Shown here: positions 1 through 10,617 of the stretch, one piece after another
Layout: each line of letters begins with the position of its first letter
Numbering within the stretch: position 1 is the first letter of the stretch
NCBI GenBank assembly: GCA_027946365.1
Contig: JAPEUQ010000016.1
Span: forward strand, 248,001-312,000
Source of the DNA: Kalmusia sp. IMI 367209
Taxonomy: Eukaryota; Ascomycota; Dothideomycetes; Pleosporales; Didymosphaeriaceae
Direction: 5' to 3'
DNA: 64,000 nt
The notes under the pieces: generated by a model
What the model saw: the letters and a program-made list of their open reading frames with translations, nothing else
What the model was told of the DNA's origin: nothing
Database searches by the model: none
Position numbers and translations under genes: made by a program

Positions 1-475
1 GCTTCATCAGCGCCAGAATGGAGTTTGATTGCAAACGTATCTACGTACATCAGTGCTAGATGTTATGCACATTACTCGTCATCATATTGGTGTACCGGAC
101 ACCCCCTTTCCTTTCCTTAGGTCGTTAGGTCGTTAGTCATGTCCAGTCAATGCATAGCCAAAACAGAAGCAAAAACGCACAACGAAAAGAAAAACGAGAA
201 GAGAAAAGCAAGGAAATGAAACGAAACAACAAGACAGGCAAACCCAATGACCGCATAACGCCAAAGGAAATCGAACACCAACCGACCATTCTCAGACTTT
301 TCACACCACTATAACTCCGTACCGTCTTGCCCTGATCCTATGCCATGCCCAAAATTCTTGTTCATCGAGCCTATCGGCCGAAAGTAACACCAGATGCAAA
401 TGCAATCGTTCATATAATCACAACCACAGTCATCCCCTACCATCATCATTCGAGCATGCACTTCTTGTACGTTGC

Positions 476-1114
476 CTAGTCCCACCATCTCCTCCCCACT
501 CGTCCATTTCCACTAAGGATACCCAGTACCTCGGCACTGCTTGTCCGGAATCCCCAAATGCGCTCAATAGGCTCCGCGATCATGGTCCAGTCGAAGCCTC
601 GGATATCATACATGTCTAGCACCACACGCACCAGCCAGGGGTCGTACATCGGCACAGAGGTGTCCTGGTATATCGACAGCGTAGAAGAGAGGATCTCCGG
701 CGGAGTAGGGAAACTATTCGGCTTAATATTTATATCAGCGGGCCGCGCCCTGCGCTCCACATGGGCGGGAGAGACCTCCGGAACCGATGGCGATCCCGAA
801 GAAAACAATCCGAAGGCCTCGCCGTCCGAGGTCGGCGAGCTCGCAGCCGACGACGAGGCACTGGACAACATACTCTCGTCGCTCATCCTAGTATGTAGGA
901 CAACGGTCTTCCTGGCAACTATGGCGTGCTCTGCGGCGCTGAGCGCATTGTACCGCGGGAGCGGCTTCGCAATGGCGCTCGTCGACTTGGAGTACGGCGA
1001 GTCGTCGATGGGCGTCACCGAGACGCGGGACGAGGGCGAATCGAAGGATTGCGAGCGGTGGATGCGGATCTTGGGCGAGGGCGTGCGCGGCGGAGCGACG
1101 AAGCGTGTTGCCAT
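476..1114 (-). CDS. Conserved fungal hypothetical protein, 212 aa
   Basis: Single-exon reading frame on the minus strand. I start it at the first ATG (complement of 1112-1114); the open frame runs further upstream but without another ATG. The N-terminal half is low-complexity and rich in Ser and Pro (PPRTPSPK, SSASSSAASSPTSDGE), which looks disordered and phosphorylatable. The last 60 residues are better ordered and hydrophobic/aromatic: a YDPWLVRVVLDMYDIRGFDW stretch, then an IWGFRTSSAEVLGIL segment and a WWD C-terminus. That pattern suggests a conserved C-terminal module behind a disordered tail. I recognise no catalytic motif, signal peptide or membrane segment and assign no function. Confidence 0.6.
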   Translation of the reverse strand: MATRFVAPPRTPSPKIRIHRSQSFDSPSSRVSVTPIDDSPYSKSTSAIAKPLPRYNALSAAEHAIVARKTVVLHTRMSDESMLSSASSSAASSPTSDGEAFGLFSSGSPSVPEVSPAHVERRARPADINIKPNSFPTPPEILSSTLSIYQDTSVPMYDPWLVRVVLDMYDIRGFDWTMIAEPIERIWGFRTSSAEVLGILSGNGRVGRRWWD

Positions 1115-2300
1115 CCTGTGGTCTCTACGGCCCCAAATATATATGTTCCGATACAGAAGAATCAATCAATCCCAGGACTGATGCACGTCAAATGCTTACA
1201 CACGCAGCTAGCTGAACTTGAACACCTCTCACTTCCACTTGCGTAACGCACTCAATATTACACACAAGCAATGCTAAGGGGTGAAATGAGCACACGAATT
1301 TAGGAAAAGGGGGTCCGGAGGCTTGCCGTGCGCTGCAATGGGTGAGGACATGAGCTTATATGGGCGGACGTTGCCTGCGCTGGCTCTGCATGCAGCATGC
1401 TGTGACAGGGGGGGCTACGCCACGGGGGTCGTTGTACGACGAGATCGGAGCTGTTGGTGGAAATTGGAGGGTGGGGTGGGTCTGCGGGAAGGGAGGAGGG
1501 AAGAGGAGTGGTGCAGAGCAAGGGGAGGTGCATGGAGGAGCGGAAGGGGTCAAGGGGGCGTGGGAGACAACGCATGCCGCGTTCGAGAGGATTGTCGGTC
1601 TGTAGGGAATGGCGCCTGTAGATGAGCGATTGAGCAGCATACGAGAGCACCCGAGTGGCGCCGTCGCCGTCGTTGTGTGACGGTCATACAACGCCGCGGC
1701 CGTCTGGCATTATGTTTGTAGCTTCGCAACCTGTCAATCAGTAGCTCAGCGCGCGGCTTCAATTCATCGCTCGGATTTCTACGCGCTGGAGAATAATGTA
1801 GATGAACGTTTCCGCCGTTAACGGACCGACCCGATCGAGAACACCCGACTGTCATGAGACCACGCGCTGATGAGCGGGCCAACACGCGACTGTACTTGTT
1901 CACTCGGGACTGGAGCGGAGAGGTGCAGGGGTGTGACGTGGTATGTACCGAGAGGCCGCATATGCGACCTGCATTGCGTTCGCGAATAGGCGATGGGCTG
2001 GGCGCAAGGCGTGATTGATGAGAACACCGCAAGATGTGCGGCATTTGATAGTCCTTTTATCTTTCCTGCCAAGTTCCATTCTCCCGAGCGATCTCCAGGC
2101 TAGGTGCAGAAGTATGCTTGTGTAGTCTCATCGTGTCATCCTGTTCTCCTCTTTTGATATAGCGTCGACAATGATCAAAGCTTGCGTCTCGAGCACATCT
2201 CAATCTGACTAGGTACGCCTGCACGGGACATATGTATTGGAGTCTTCTGTTTCTTATTCCTGAGATTGTGTCTTGTGATGTATCACAGCAAATACTCATT
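1115..2300. other. Intergenic, no gene seen
   Basis: Upstream flank of the hypothetical gene. It contains GT-rich and GA-rich stretches (about 1400-1560) and only short, compositionally random frames. I see no tRNA, repeat array or conserved protein segment. Confidence 0.4.
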
Positions 2301-2384
2301 TTCGCACATCTATCCCACGAAATAAGCCGAGCTACGGTGTCAGATGCGAACACATCGTTACCAGGTATTGAGGCCCTTACAGTA

Positions 2385-3145
2385 GTTCCCGCCCGCAGCA
2401 TCTTTTTGCAAGTCCGTCTTGGAGCTATAGGTCAGGCTCGCACCGAGCATGCAATCAAGTCTTTGCAAGTGCTGCCATCGATGAACAAAGCACTGTGGTT
2501 TGGCTTCGGGGTCAAACATGTCATAAGAGGCTTGCCCGAAAGTGCAGAAGGCCTCGCGTATATTGGCATATGTTCGTGCCTCACGAAAGTATTCAGCACT
2601 TCTAACCAGCACAAATTATATCTGAGCTGTGCTTGTTGTATCGACCCCCAGAAATCTTAAGCCTGCTCTCAGCCAATGGTTCGCGCTCGTCAAAGGCTGT
2701 CAAGGGGTTGTAGCAACGTCCGAATTTGGTCTGACACTTTCATGGCTGTCGGCACTAGTCCTGTCGGACGGAGAGTCCAATATGTTCATGAGGTCTAAGC
2801 CTGAATAAATCGCCGCTGCACTAAAGGGCTTGTTTGATGTATCCATCGGATGCACAAAACATTGTCATCACTGGTGGGGCTGATTGCGCGTGGTTTGCTG
2901 CTATCGCCCATTGGTTGCTGCAACTCTCGGTTGAGATTGTGGATGGGAATGGCGATGTCCTTTACCTACCAGGATATATCAAAGACGGCTCACAAGGAAA
3001 TGCAAGTCACAACCTGCTATATGAGCTAATCAAGCGGCACAGCGATCATCACCAGATAGTCCTGTTAGGTCCTGAGCGGAGAAAAACTGATTTAAAGTCT
3101 CACTCGCACACCCATATGCACGATGCGAGGAGTATTGCTGTATGA
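2385..3145 (+). pseudogene. Decayed copy of a fungal-specific protein of unknown function
   Basis: Pieces of one protein can be read in order on the plus strand, but in different frames. The first piece (about 2440-2620) contains ALWFGFGVKHVIRG. The second (about 2650-2790) contains ALSQWFALVKGCQGVVATSE and LVLSDGES, then an in-frame TAA, then AAALKGLFDVSI. The third (about 2855-3140) contains NIVITGGADCAWFAAIAHWL and LSVEIVDGNGDVLY. From memory the order resembles a large family of uncharacterised proteins in moulds; I cannot name it. At least two frame changes (near 2620 and 2855) and the TAA break it, and no ATG-to-stop frame covers more than a part. Some breaks could be sequence error, since indels recur in this window, but the stop and the missing flanks favour a real relic. 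Boundaries are approximate. Confidence 0.45.
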
Positions 3146-4351
3146 AGTCTTCTTTAAATGGTTACAGGACGCTAGTGGCAGAAGGGGAATGTTTTATAGA
3201 CAGACTGCTTTTGGATGTCGGCAACGGTCTGCCAATAGTACGACCGATGGAGAACAACGCCATGGCTATATGTATGGCATTAACGGATTCCCGGCTACCA
3301 TATATTTTATCAAGACGAAGGACAGATGATCGTTGTAATGCTTTAGTACATCCTTCAAGGTCAACAATGCTTGCGATGTTGCGTTATGGGAGCGGATAGA
3401 TTCATCCTAGATATGACTGCAGATACATCATTCAGGTAGTTACCGGTCTATCTGACTGCCCCCTAAGGAAGCTTCAAATTAAGCTATAATCGGAAAGAAA
3501 GGGCTGCTGCTACTTGAATCTTGTAAGGCTGATAGATAGGTCCCTTTCCTTCCGCTATGTTTGCTTCCTCCGGCATCACAGTTGCTTAATACTATTGGTT
3601 TCAAATAAGCTCGCATAAATATTCCGATGTTGATTGCCCTAGAAATACAAGATGAGGTGTAGCTATGTTCATTAGCCTAGTGGTGGTCGGACGTGTGTAG
3701 AAGAAAGAGGCCTAACTATCCGTTCGCAGACACTTTACGTCTCCCATGAGAAGATATTATCACGAGCTAGCGCCGACATCACAGGGCAAACATGTGACGA
3801 CCCTTCCACATGTGCACAGTACATCCGGGGTAAGCCGACAACGCTTCTTCAAACTCTGGTCCTATTACTGCATGTAGCTTGCATAAGTGAAAAAGGCGAG
3901 ATGACATCGTAATAACAATTCAAGACTTTTATTTCCGATCTATACCTAATGCTCATAACGATGGTGGCATAACCATCCGTCTAACCACCCACGCCACTCT
4001 GCGCATTAATACACACCTAACAAAAGCAAATAGTTCTATGCTCGACCCAAAAGATCGAAATGAAAGTGGAAAATCGGCCGTGTCGTCATACATTTTCTTG
4101 TCATGTAAAGGGGGTATAAGGATATCTTTGCTGTCGTGGAAGATGAAAAAAAAAAACCGAAGACTGAAAAGGTCTAAGCCCAAGTCGTAGCGCAGGATCC
4201 GCTGGCTCACTACGGCCAGAACATAGGGCCGTCGAGAATGAGAGATCTGGAGATTGCGCGGCGCCTAGGGGCAGATAAGCAAGCGCGCTCGAAAGATGCC
4301 CGGTGGATAGAATGAAAGGATAGGTATGTAATGCGGTACGGGGATGGAGCA
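3146..4351. other. Intergenic, no gene seen
   Basis: AT-richer than the neighbouring genes, with only short frames. Some of the first 250 bases may still belong to the pseudogene. An A9 run lies near 4148, in the 3' flank of the acetyltransferase gene. Confidence 0.35.
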
Positions 4352-5236
4352 TTACAACCTTCCGTTCTCAATCTTCAGCCTCTTCCACATGCCCACGTGC
4401 TCGATGCCTTCCTCCACCCAGTGCGGCTCCTTCTCGATTTCTACCTCGCCGTTTTCGTTCACAAGCTCCTCCTGGAATCCGTATTTCTGCCAGAGACCCT
4501 TCAGATTGGCTTGTGCATGGATCATAACCAGGCCCTGCCAGGTAACAGTGTCCTGGGCAGAGTTCCCGCGGAGGTTAGCAAACTCCATGGTCGTGGGGGA
4601 GGGCGGCTGGTATATAGACTCTGGGTGTTTTGAGGCGTATTCGAAAGCGGTGTTGATGAGCAGCTGCGCGAGGCCGAGCTTGCGGTATGGTGCCAGCACA
4701 GCCAGACGACCCAGCTTGACGTACGGCTCCGTGGGGTGTTTCTTATCGGACGCGGCGTCGGCGCCCTTGCCTGGCGGTGGGTCGGCATCCCCATGTACGT
4801 CTACGGCCTTCGCCTCCGTGCCTTCGAGGTATTTGTTTGGCCCGTGAGGCCCCGGAATCAATCTGATAGTACCGACTGGCAACCTCGACGCTGATGCGCT
4901 CGCCCTCCTGGTGTCCTCGTCTTTGCCTGTGGAATGCGCACGCATGTCCTTCGGCGGCGAGCTCGCAGTCGTTGCCACAGATGCATATACCACCCAATGC
5001 CAGCTTCGGGGGTCGTCCTCGTCAAACTCGGCTTCGAGGGGAACGCCCTGTTCGCCGTAGACTTCTTCGCGTACCGACATAGCGTCGTGGAAGACCTGGG
5101 GTATCGAGGCGGACTGCTGGGTGTGCGGCTTGGTGTTGTCGTACTCGCTGAGGTCGTTCTTAGGCGGGGCCAGCATGGAGAGAAATTCTGTGCCACCGTT
5201 GCCGTTGGCGGCGCCGAAGCCGAAGCTGGTCGTCAT
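4352..5236 (-). CDS. GNAT-family N-acetyltransferase, 294 aa
   Basis: Single exon. The start is the first ATG (complement of 5234-5236); 36 further open codons upstream have no ATG. The fold is recognisable from an N-terminal strand/helix stretch (QVFHDAMSVREEVYGEQGVP), a substrate-side GTIRLIPG strand, and a central LGRLAVLAPYRKLGLAQLLI segment. The last is the acetyl-CoA pyrophosphate-binding motif of GNAT enzymes, here with RKLGLA in place of the usual RGxGxG/A. A Ser/Ala/Lys-rich insertion of about 80 residues splits the domain. No targeting signal is clear. Family members acetylate amines on small molecules or proteins; the substrate cannot be told from this sequence. Confidence 0.78.
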   Translation of the reverse strand: MTTSFGFGAANGNGGTEFLSMLAPPKNDLSEYDNTKPHTQQSASIPQVFHDAMSVREEVYGEQGVPLEAEFDEDDPRSWHWVVYASVATTASSPPKDMRAHSTGKDEDTRRASASASRLPVGTIRLIPGPHGPNKYLEGTEAKAVDVHGDADPPPGKGADAASDKKHPTEPYVKLGRLAVLAPYRKLGLAQLLINTAFEYASKHPESIYQPPSPTTMEFANLRGNSAQDTVTWQGLVMIHAQANLKGLWQKYGFQEELVNENGEVEIEKEPHWVEEGIEHVGMWKRLKIENGRL

Positions 5237-5940
5237 GGCGGGCAGCGAGCGGGATGCGGCGGAAGTTCTCGTTCGGTGTGATGTGCAGTGCGGGGACCAG
5301 ACGGTGCTTTTATGTAGAAACCCACGTTTTGCTAGGGCAGACAAGCGTGGCTCTCGCGAGGAATGGCGTGACGTGGGTGCTCCTTCCGCAAGCGCAGTCC
5401 CCTCTTTTTAAACACGTTGAGCGTTGCCCGTTGCGCTTTCTGACCACGAAAGCGATCCTGGCAGACTGGTGATCTTGAAAAATTCTGAGTCACACAACCC
5501 CTCTAATAGCGCGTTTCGGGTCTGAGACTGGGGTGATCAGCGAGGCGATCCGTGAGGAGGTTTTATTTTTAAGGTGTGTTGCGTGGGGATGCGACAGGCT
5601 CGTGGACCCTCGATGACGTCGTTCGCCAAGCACGCGAAAGATCCTTGTACGCCATGCACACCCTACGCAACGCCCGCGGTCCTGTTCCCAGCCAATCATT
5701 TGGGAAGCGAGGCCAGCCAACGACTATGTGGATACTGGAGGACAACAGATGAGGCGATGCTTGCAGTACAGGATCGTCTCAGCTTGACAACAGACAAGGC
5801 AGGTTATATGACGAATGTGTAGATACCTAGACATGGCGTGCATAGTATGCATGCAGCTCTTCGCGGACTGGCACTGGAGCTTTCATTAACATGATACAAC
5901 CAACAAGTCAAAGAATCCAGCTTGACAACATCGACCCTTG
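5237..5940. other. Intergenic between acetyltransferase and GH1 gene
   Basis: Holds the promoter of the acetyltransferase gene and the 3' flank of the GH1 gene, both on the minus strand. Frames inside are short and random. No repeat or RNA gene is seen. Confidence 0.35.
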
Positions 5941-7818
5941 TCACTGCCCCTGTCGCCGACTCTCCACGAAATCCACAAATTCGAAGAAGCTCTTCTTATA
6001 CCTCCTCTCCTGCGTCGTCCGATTGACCGTCTGGATCCCAAAATGGGCATCATAATCCCCAAACTCCCAATTATCCGCCCAGCTCCACGCAAATGCACCG
6101 ATCCAATTTACCCCATCCTCCCACATCGCCTTTAGCCCCTCATTGAGGAAAGACTGATAGTACTGGCTCCGCGGACTATCGAATTCCTGGTCAGACTGCT
6201 TCTTGTCCGCCTCCCCAAAGATCGGGAATCCGAATTCAGTTACGGCAACAGGCGTTCGGAATGTGTTCCAGAGGTAGTTGAGGTAGGTACGGAAATAGGT
6301 GGGCGTGAGGTATACGTAGGACTGGCTAGCATAGCCGATGTTCCAGCCTGTGGTTGTGGTGGTGGACTGGGTGACGCAGTATGGACGGAGCGGATGGGTG
6401 ATGTTTGCGGCGCAGGCGGCGATTGTGTCGTTTGGAGGGGGACTGACTACAGTCGCGGTATAAGGCTGGATGGAGAAGAAATCTGCCGTGCCATTGATGT
6501 AGGCTAGGTCCTCATCGGTGAGTTTTACGTAGTCTGAGACGGTCGATTTGTATGAGTCAGGGTAGTCTTCGCCAAGGAATATTGGATTGGCGAATGTGGC
6601 TAGTTGGAAGGAGTTGAAGTGGTGGGCCGCGTCGACGTCGGCCGGATCAGAGGGGTCGCGAGGGACACCGAAGTTATCATTGAGGGTAAGTGAAATCTTT
6701 CCAGTGCCCTTGATTTCGTCGTGGTAGAAATGGTAAAGGCGCGCATGGGCTTTGACAACGGCATTGACCGACTTCCCATTCCGAGATCCAAGGAGAGGCT
6801 CGTTGAAAGTCCACCAAATGGGCACACGGTCCGCAAAATGCGTCATGACAATCTTGCCGTAGTTGACAAAAGCATCTTCAAATGACACGTTTTGGTAAAT
6901 TCGTTGATAGCCGGAGTCTGTGTACCCGATGCCACCTGTCCCTGCTTCAATACCCACGTCGGTAATGTTGGAATAAAATTGAAACGGTGTATCAGTGTGG
7001 TGTAGCACGACAGCCGGAATCATCCCCTTCTCAAGGACAAAGTCGATTAGATCATCGTAATGCGCCAGGCCTTGCTGATTGACAGGCGTACCTGGCAATG
7101 CAAAAGGTAGAATCCGCGTCCAAGGAATCGAGAAGCGGTAGTACCGAACCCCCATCGCTGCAATGCGCTCAATATCCTGCCGGTACAGATAATAGTTTTC
7201 GTTGGCCACGAAATTGTCTGACGAGCCTGAAAGGATACTAATAGTATCAATGTGCACAGGTGTCCGGCCTTCGTCGGCAACAGCTCCTTCAATCTGGACC
7301 GCAGATGCAGCTACGCCCAGGATAAAATCCTCTGGGAAGGAGTAACAGGTTTGAGATCCGAATGGCTCAGGAGGGGGCAGCACGAGCTCGCTCGTCGGCA
7401 CAGGTGTTGGTTCCACGGTAGTTGAGTAGATACCGCGTGTGAAGTTGACCCATGGTATCGCTGTCCAAAGCGCGCTCCACGAAGCATTTCCATAGGGACT
7501 TCCGACATCCGTCGCAGTAGCATTGGAAGCTGAGTTCCAGTTGCCCCATTGCGTGGTTGTGAGATTGGGCACAAGGCTACTCAGTTCGGCGTAAGGAGGC
7601 GCGTACGATATTGTAGTTGTTGGTGCCGGTATCGAAGTAGCAGTCCTCACTGTCTCTGACTGCGTGAAGCTGAATTCGCGGAAAGAGTACGATGGGAGCG
7701 CGGTCGCATAAGAGCCGTTGCGAGAACATTGTGGGAGCGATGAAGGTCCGTCAACCGGGATGTATACTTGTTGTGCAAGTGCTACCACACTGCTTCCGAG
7801 TAAAACAAGGAGCTTCAT
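5941..7818 (-). CDS. Secreted glycoside hydrolase family 1 (beta-glucosidase-like), 625 aa
   Basis: Single exon, starting at the ATG complementary to 7816-7818, which gives a clean signal peptide (MKLLVLLGSSVVALAQ). About 150 residues rich in Ser, Thr, Pro and N-glycosylation sequons follow before the catalytic barrel. The GH1 domain opens with FILGVAASAVQIEGA (the family's N-terminal signature). It carries the acid/base glutamate in TFNEP near residue 340 and the candidate nucleophile in VTEFGFP near residue 528, where many members have (I/V)TENG. A late AWSWADNWEF segment matches the aglycone/glycone-binding region. GH1 enzymes hydrolyse beta-glucosides and related glycosides; here probably outside the cell on plant-derived substrate. 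At 625 aa it is longer than the usual 450-520 because of the N-terminal extension. Confidence 0.88.
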   Translation of the reverse strand: MKLLVLLGSSVVALAQQVYIPVDGPSSLPQCSRNGSYATALPSYSFREFSFTQSETVRTATSIPAPTTTISYAPPYAELSSLVPNLTTTQWGNWNSASNATATDVGSPYGNASWSALWTAIPWVNFTRGIYSTTVEPTPVPTSELVLPPPEPFGSQTCYSFPEDFILGVAASAVQIEGAVADEGRTPVHIDTISILSGSSDNFVANENYYLYRQDIERIAAMGVRYYRFSIPWTRILPFALPGTPVNQQGLAHYDDLIDFVLEKGMIPAVVLHHTDTPFQFYSNITDVGIEAGTGGIGYTDSGYQRIYQNVSFEDAFVNYGKIVMTHFADRVPIWWTFNEPLLGSRNGKSVNAVVKAHARLYHFYHDEIKGTGKISLTLNDNFGVPRDPSDPADVDAAHHFNSFQLATFANPIFLGEDYPDSYKSTVSDYVKLTDEDLAYINGTADFFSIQPYTATVVSPPPNDTIAACAANITHPLRPYCVTQSTTTTTGWNIGYASQSYVYLTPTYFRTYLNYLWNTFRTPVAVTEFGFPIFGEADKKQSDQEFDSPRSQYYQSFLNEGLKAMWEDGVNWIGAFAWSWADNWEFGDYDAHFGIQTVNRTTQERRYKKSFFEFVDFVESRRQGQ

Positions 7819-8303
7819 CTTCAGATGGGATGGCAGCTGCCGCTCAGGCCGTACCACGGGATGATGATTTTATGTATTCAATTAAGAGCCGCAGCTATAC
7901 CGTATATTTCTAAGTTCACGTATAGCTATACGATAGTTACCTCTAATCACGTATGCTCTCGGCTGGACGGTCTTGTTTGAGGTATTCTCCGATGGCTTTT
8001 GTGGGGAGTTGTGCGGGGAAACGTAAGATCATCCTCGGTCGGCGGGGTACGATGAGCCGAGGGGCACATCATGCAAACAAAAGTTTGTGGAGGTCGTAAA
8101 AGAGGTCGCTGCGGTATAAGACGAAAATTCGCATGCTCGTCGTGATGCGGAAACACACCACGATACATCATACGCACAAAGCTTCGGTCCTATAATTGCG
8201 GTGTTCTGCACCATACAGATTGTGAGCAACATCGGAAACATTGAGACATGACTTTGCATGTATTGAGAACACGCCGATAGACAATTTGTGCCGGAAAGGG
8301 AGA
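7819..8303. other. Intergenic, promoter side of the GH1 gene
   Basis: 485 bp between the GH1 start and the alcohol oxidase stop, both on the minus strand. AT-rich just upstream of the GH1 gene. No gene is seen. Confidence 0.35.
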
Positions 8304-10617
8304 TCACAATTTCGGGCGCTCATCCAATCCCTTCGCAATTCCACGCGAGACCCAATCCGAAATCGCCATGTTTGTCACCATAGGATTTACTCCACTAGCC
8401 GATGGGAACACAGAAGCATCAGTGACATATAGACCCGTGGTGCCCCAAACTTTTCCTGTGGGGTCCACAACGCCCTCCTTCTCTTTGGAACTCATCCGGC
8501 ACGTTCCCATTTGATGTGCAGATACAAACATAGTATCGGGGCTCGGAAGGCCTCTAGTCCTGAGGACTTCGAGCCACGCCTGGAATTTCGTGTCGTTGAT
8601 TCCATTGCTGGTGGGTGTAGACGGGTCACGAACGAAAGGTTCGGTGCCAGGGATAGTAGTGAAAATCTCGGTTGCACCTTCGACGTATAGCATCTTAGCT
8701 AGGGCGACCAGGCCTTCAAGGATATGAGCCTTATCAAATCTTGAGGCGGTATACTTGACACGAACCCGGCCATCGTGAGGGTCCGGGTACACTTGTCCTG
8801 TGTCTCGGTCGCGTGCGAGAGAGAAGTAGCCGGTCATGTGTCTCATACGTGCAGCGTTCAACTTGAATTCCAGCCCGCTCTTCCAGTTCACGAATGTCAG
8901 AAAGGCAGAAGGTATCATATTTGTCGCTTCGATTTTGACACCATGGCCTTTGCCATCCAGGTTCTCGAATTCGTTTACGACCGATGTGAGACAATCGCCT
9001 TCCCAGGGTATGATTTCTTCCGTATGAATGCCGCCGAGGAAGGTCACGGGGTGCAAATGCAAATTGCGTCCGATGTGATAGCTCTTGAGGCCAGATCGTA
9101 GGAGTAGTAAAGGGGACTGCATGGTTCCCGCAGATACAATGACGCATTTGGCTTTGATGATGACTTTTCGCCTGATGACTGGCTCACCCGCAATACCGCC
9201 ATTGATGTCCCTGGAGGCCCAGGTGCCTCTCACGCCTGTAGCAACTTGCTCCCCACCTCGTTTCGCGAATATGATATTTTCAGCGTGGAACCCTTCAATG
9301 AATTTTGTACCACAGCGCGCCGCATCCGGGAGCCAGCTGACGACCGGGCCTTGTTTCTCGCAAGAGCCACAGCCAAAGACGCAATGGCCGCAGTAGTGTC
9401 GCTTACCGCCACTATTTTGGGGGACTGCCTTGTGTGCATAGCCCAGCTTGCGTGCGCCTTCAAGCAAGATCTTGTTGGGGCGACTGTGTTCGATGTGGTC
9501 TGTGGATACGCCCATTCGTCGACATACACGATCGAGGGAATCCTGGAATTCCGCAGACGTAAAGAATGGAAGCCCCTGATCAGCCCATTCTTGACGCACA
9601 AAGGCTTGTGTTTGGAGTGATGCAGACCAGTTCACTGTACCACCTCCTCCAAAGGTCTGACCGGCAACCACAGCCATGGTGCTGTCGTCCGATTGGATGC
9701 CTAGGCGTTGTAGCACGGTCAGCAAAGCTCAACTGCATGTGTGAACCCAAGTCTATGCAATGCACCGAACTTGGACACGTACCTCCGCCGCACATGAAAA
9801 GGTTGTTCCAGCCATACTGCTCACGCATTGGGTAGTGGTCTGGAGTCCAATGATATGCTTTTTCGACTACAATGACACGATTCCCGGCTTCGGATAAATT
9901 CTTCGCGGAAACCGCGCCTCCACAACCGCTGCCTATAATAACGACATCAGTTTCAATGAATTCGGGTTTGTCCCCTGCGGGAAACTGAACGAATTCGTAG
10001 TCGAAACCGTTTCCAGGGACCATGCCAACCGGGACACGCGGGAAACCGAGGAAGCGAGGAAGTGTTTCGGTCGTCTTGATCCAAGTCTGCTTCGACAGGG
10101 TGGTCAATGACCGATGAAGCTGTCGAAGGAGAGGCAGACGTGCTGTCGCCCATGCTTGCAAGATGGATTCGCGTACGTGGATAGGTTGGTCACCAAGGGG
10201 CGTCATCTTTCCCGTGAGCACCATAGATCCAGCGCGAGTATTCAGAATGTTCAACACCATCGCAAGTTCCTTCCTATTGGACTGCGGCAGGACAAGCGCC
10301 ACCACTCTCCGTAACTCGTCTCTGAACACGGGGCTCGATACCGCGCTGTCATCGAGCAATGCTTTGGCGGCTGCCTCGCCGTCAGGGTCTGGAGTGAGGC
10401 TCTTGAGCGTACTGATGGTGGCAGAGTATTCATTGTCAGTCGCTACGATCTCGGTTCTACTTCGAGCAATAGCAATTGGCTTTACAGCGGGTATGACCGT
10501 TTCCGCAATGGCAAGGAGCGTCTTCCATTGTGCTGGAGTCAATGGGTCCTCGGAGGGAATGGGAGGCAAAGTAGTGGCTTTGGGAGACACAACTGCTGTT
10601 GAGAGCGGCTGAGACAT
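8304..10617 (-). CDS. Long-chain fatty alcohol oxidase, GMC/FAD family, 752 aa
   Basis: Two exons: complement of 9783-10617 and of 8304-9727, with a 55 bp intron (donor GTACGT). Only an acceptor reading TTGAG keeps the frame; the CATGCAG five bases upstream would run into TGA. Family members oxidise long-chain alcohols to aldehydes with O2, releasing H2O2, usually at peroxisomes or membranes. A helical N-terminal domain of about 220 residues is followed by the dinucleotide-binding motif VVIIGSGCGGA (residues 225-235). Exon 2 has the family signature TFGGGGTVNWSASL, a Cys-rich YCGHCVFGCGSC segment, SAHQMGTCRM, and VTDASVFPSASGVNPM near the end, where GMC enzymes carry active-site His/Asn. Length fits the family (about 740). 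It shares 1.5 kb of upstream DNA with the divergent FYVE gene. Confidence 0.87.

Noticed and set aside
558..1181. 207-codon plus-strand frame opposite the first gene
   Set aside because: Shadow frame; the minus-strand protein has the better composition and a plausible conserved C-terminus.
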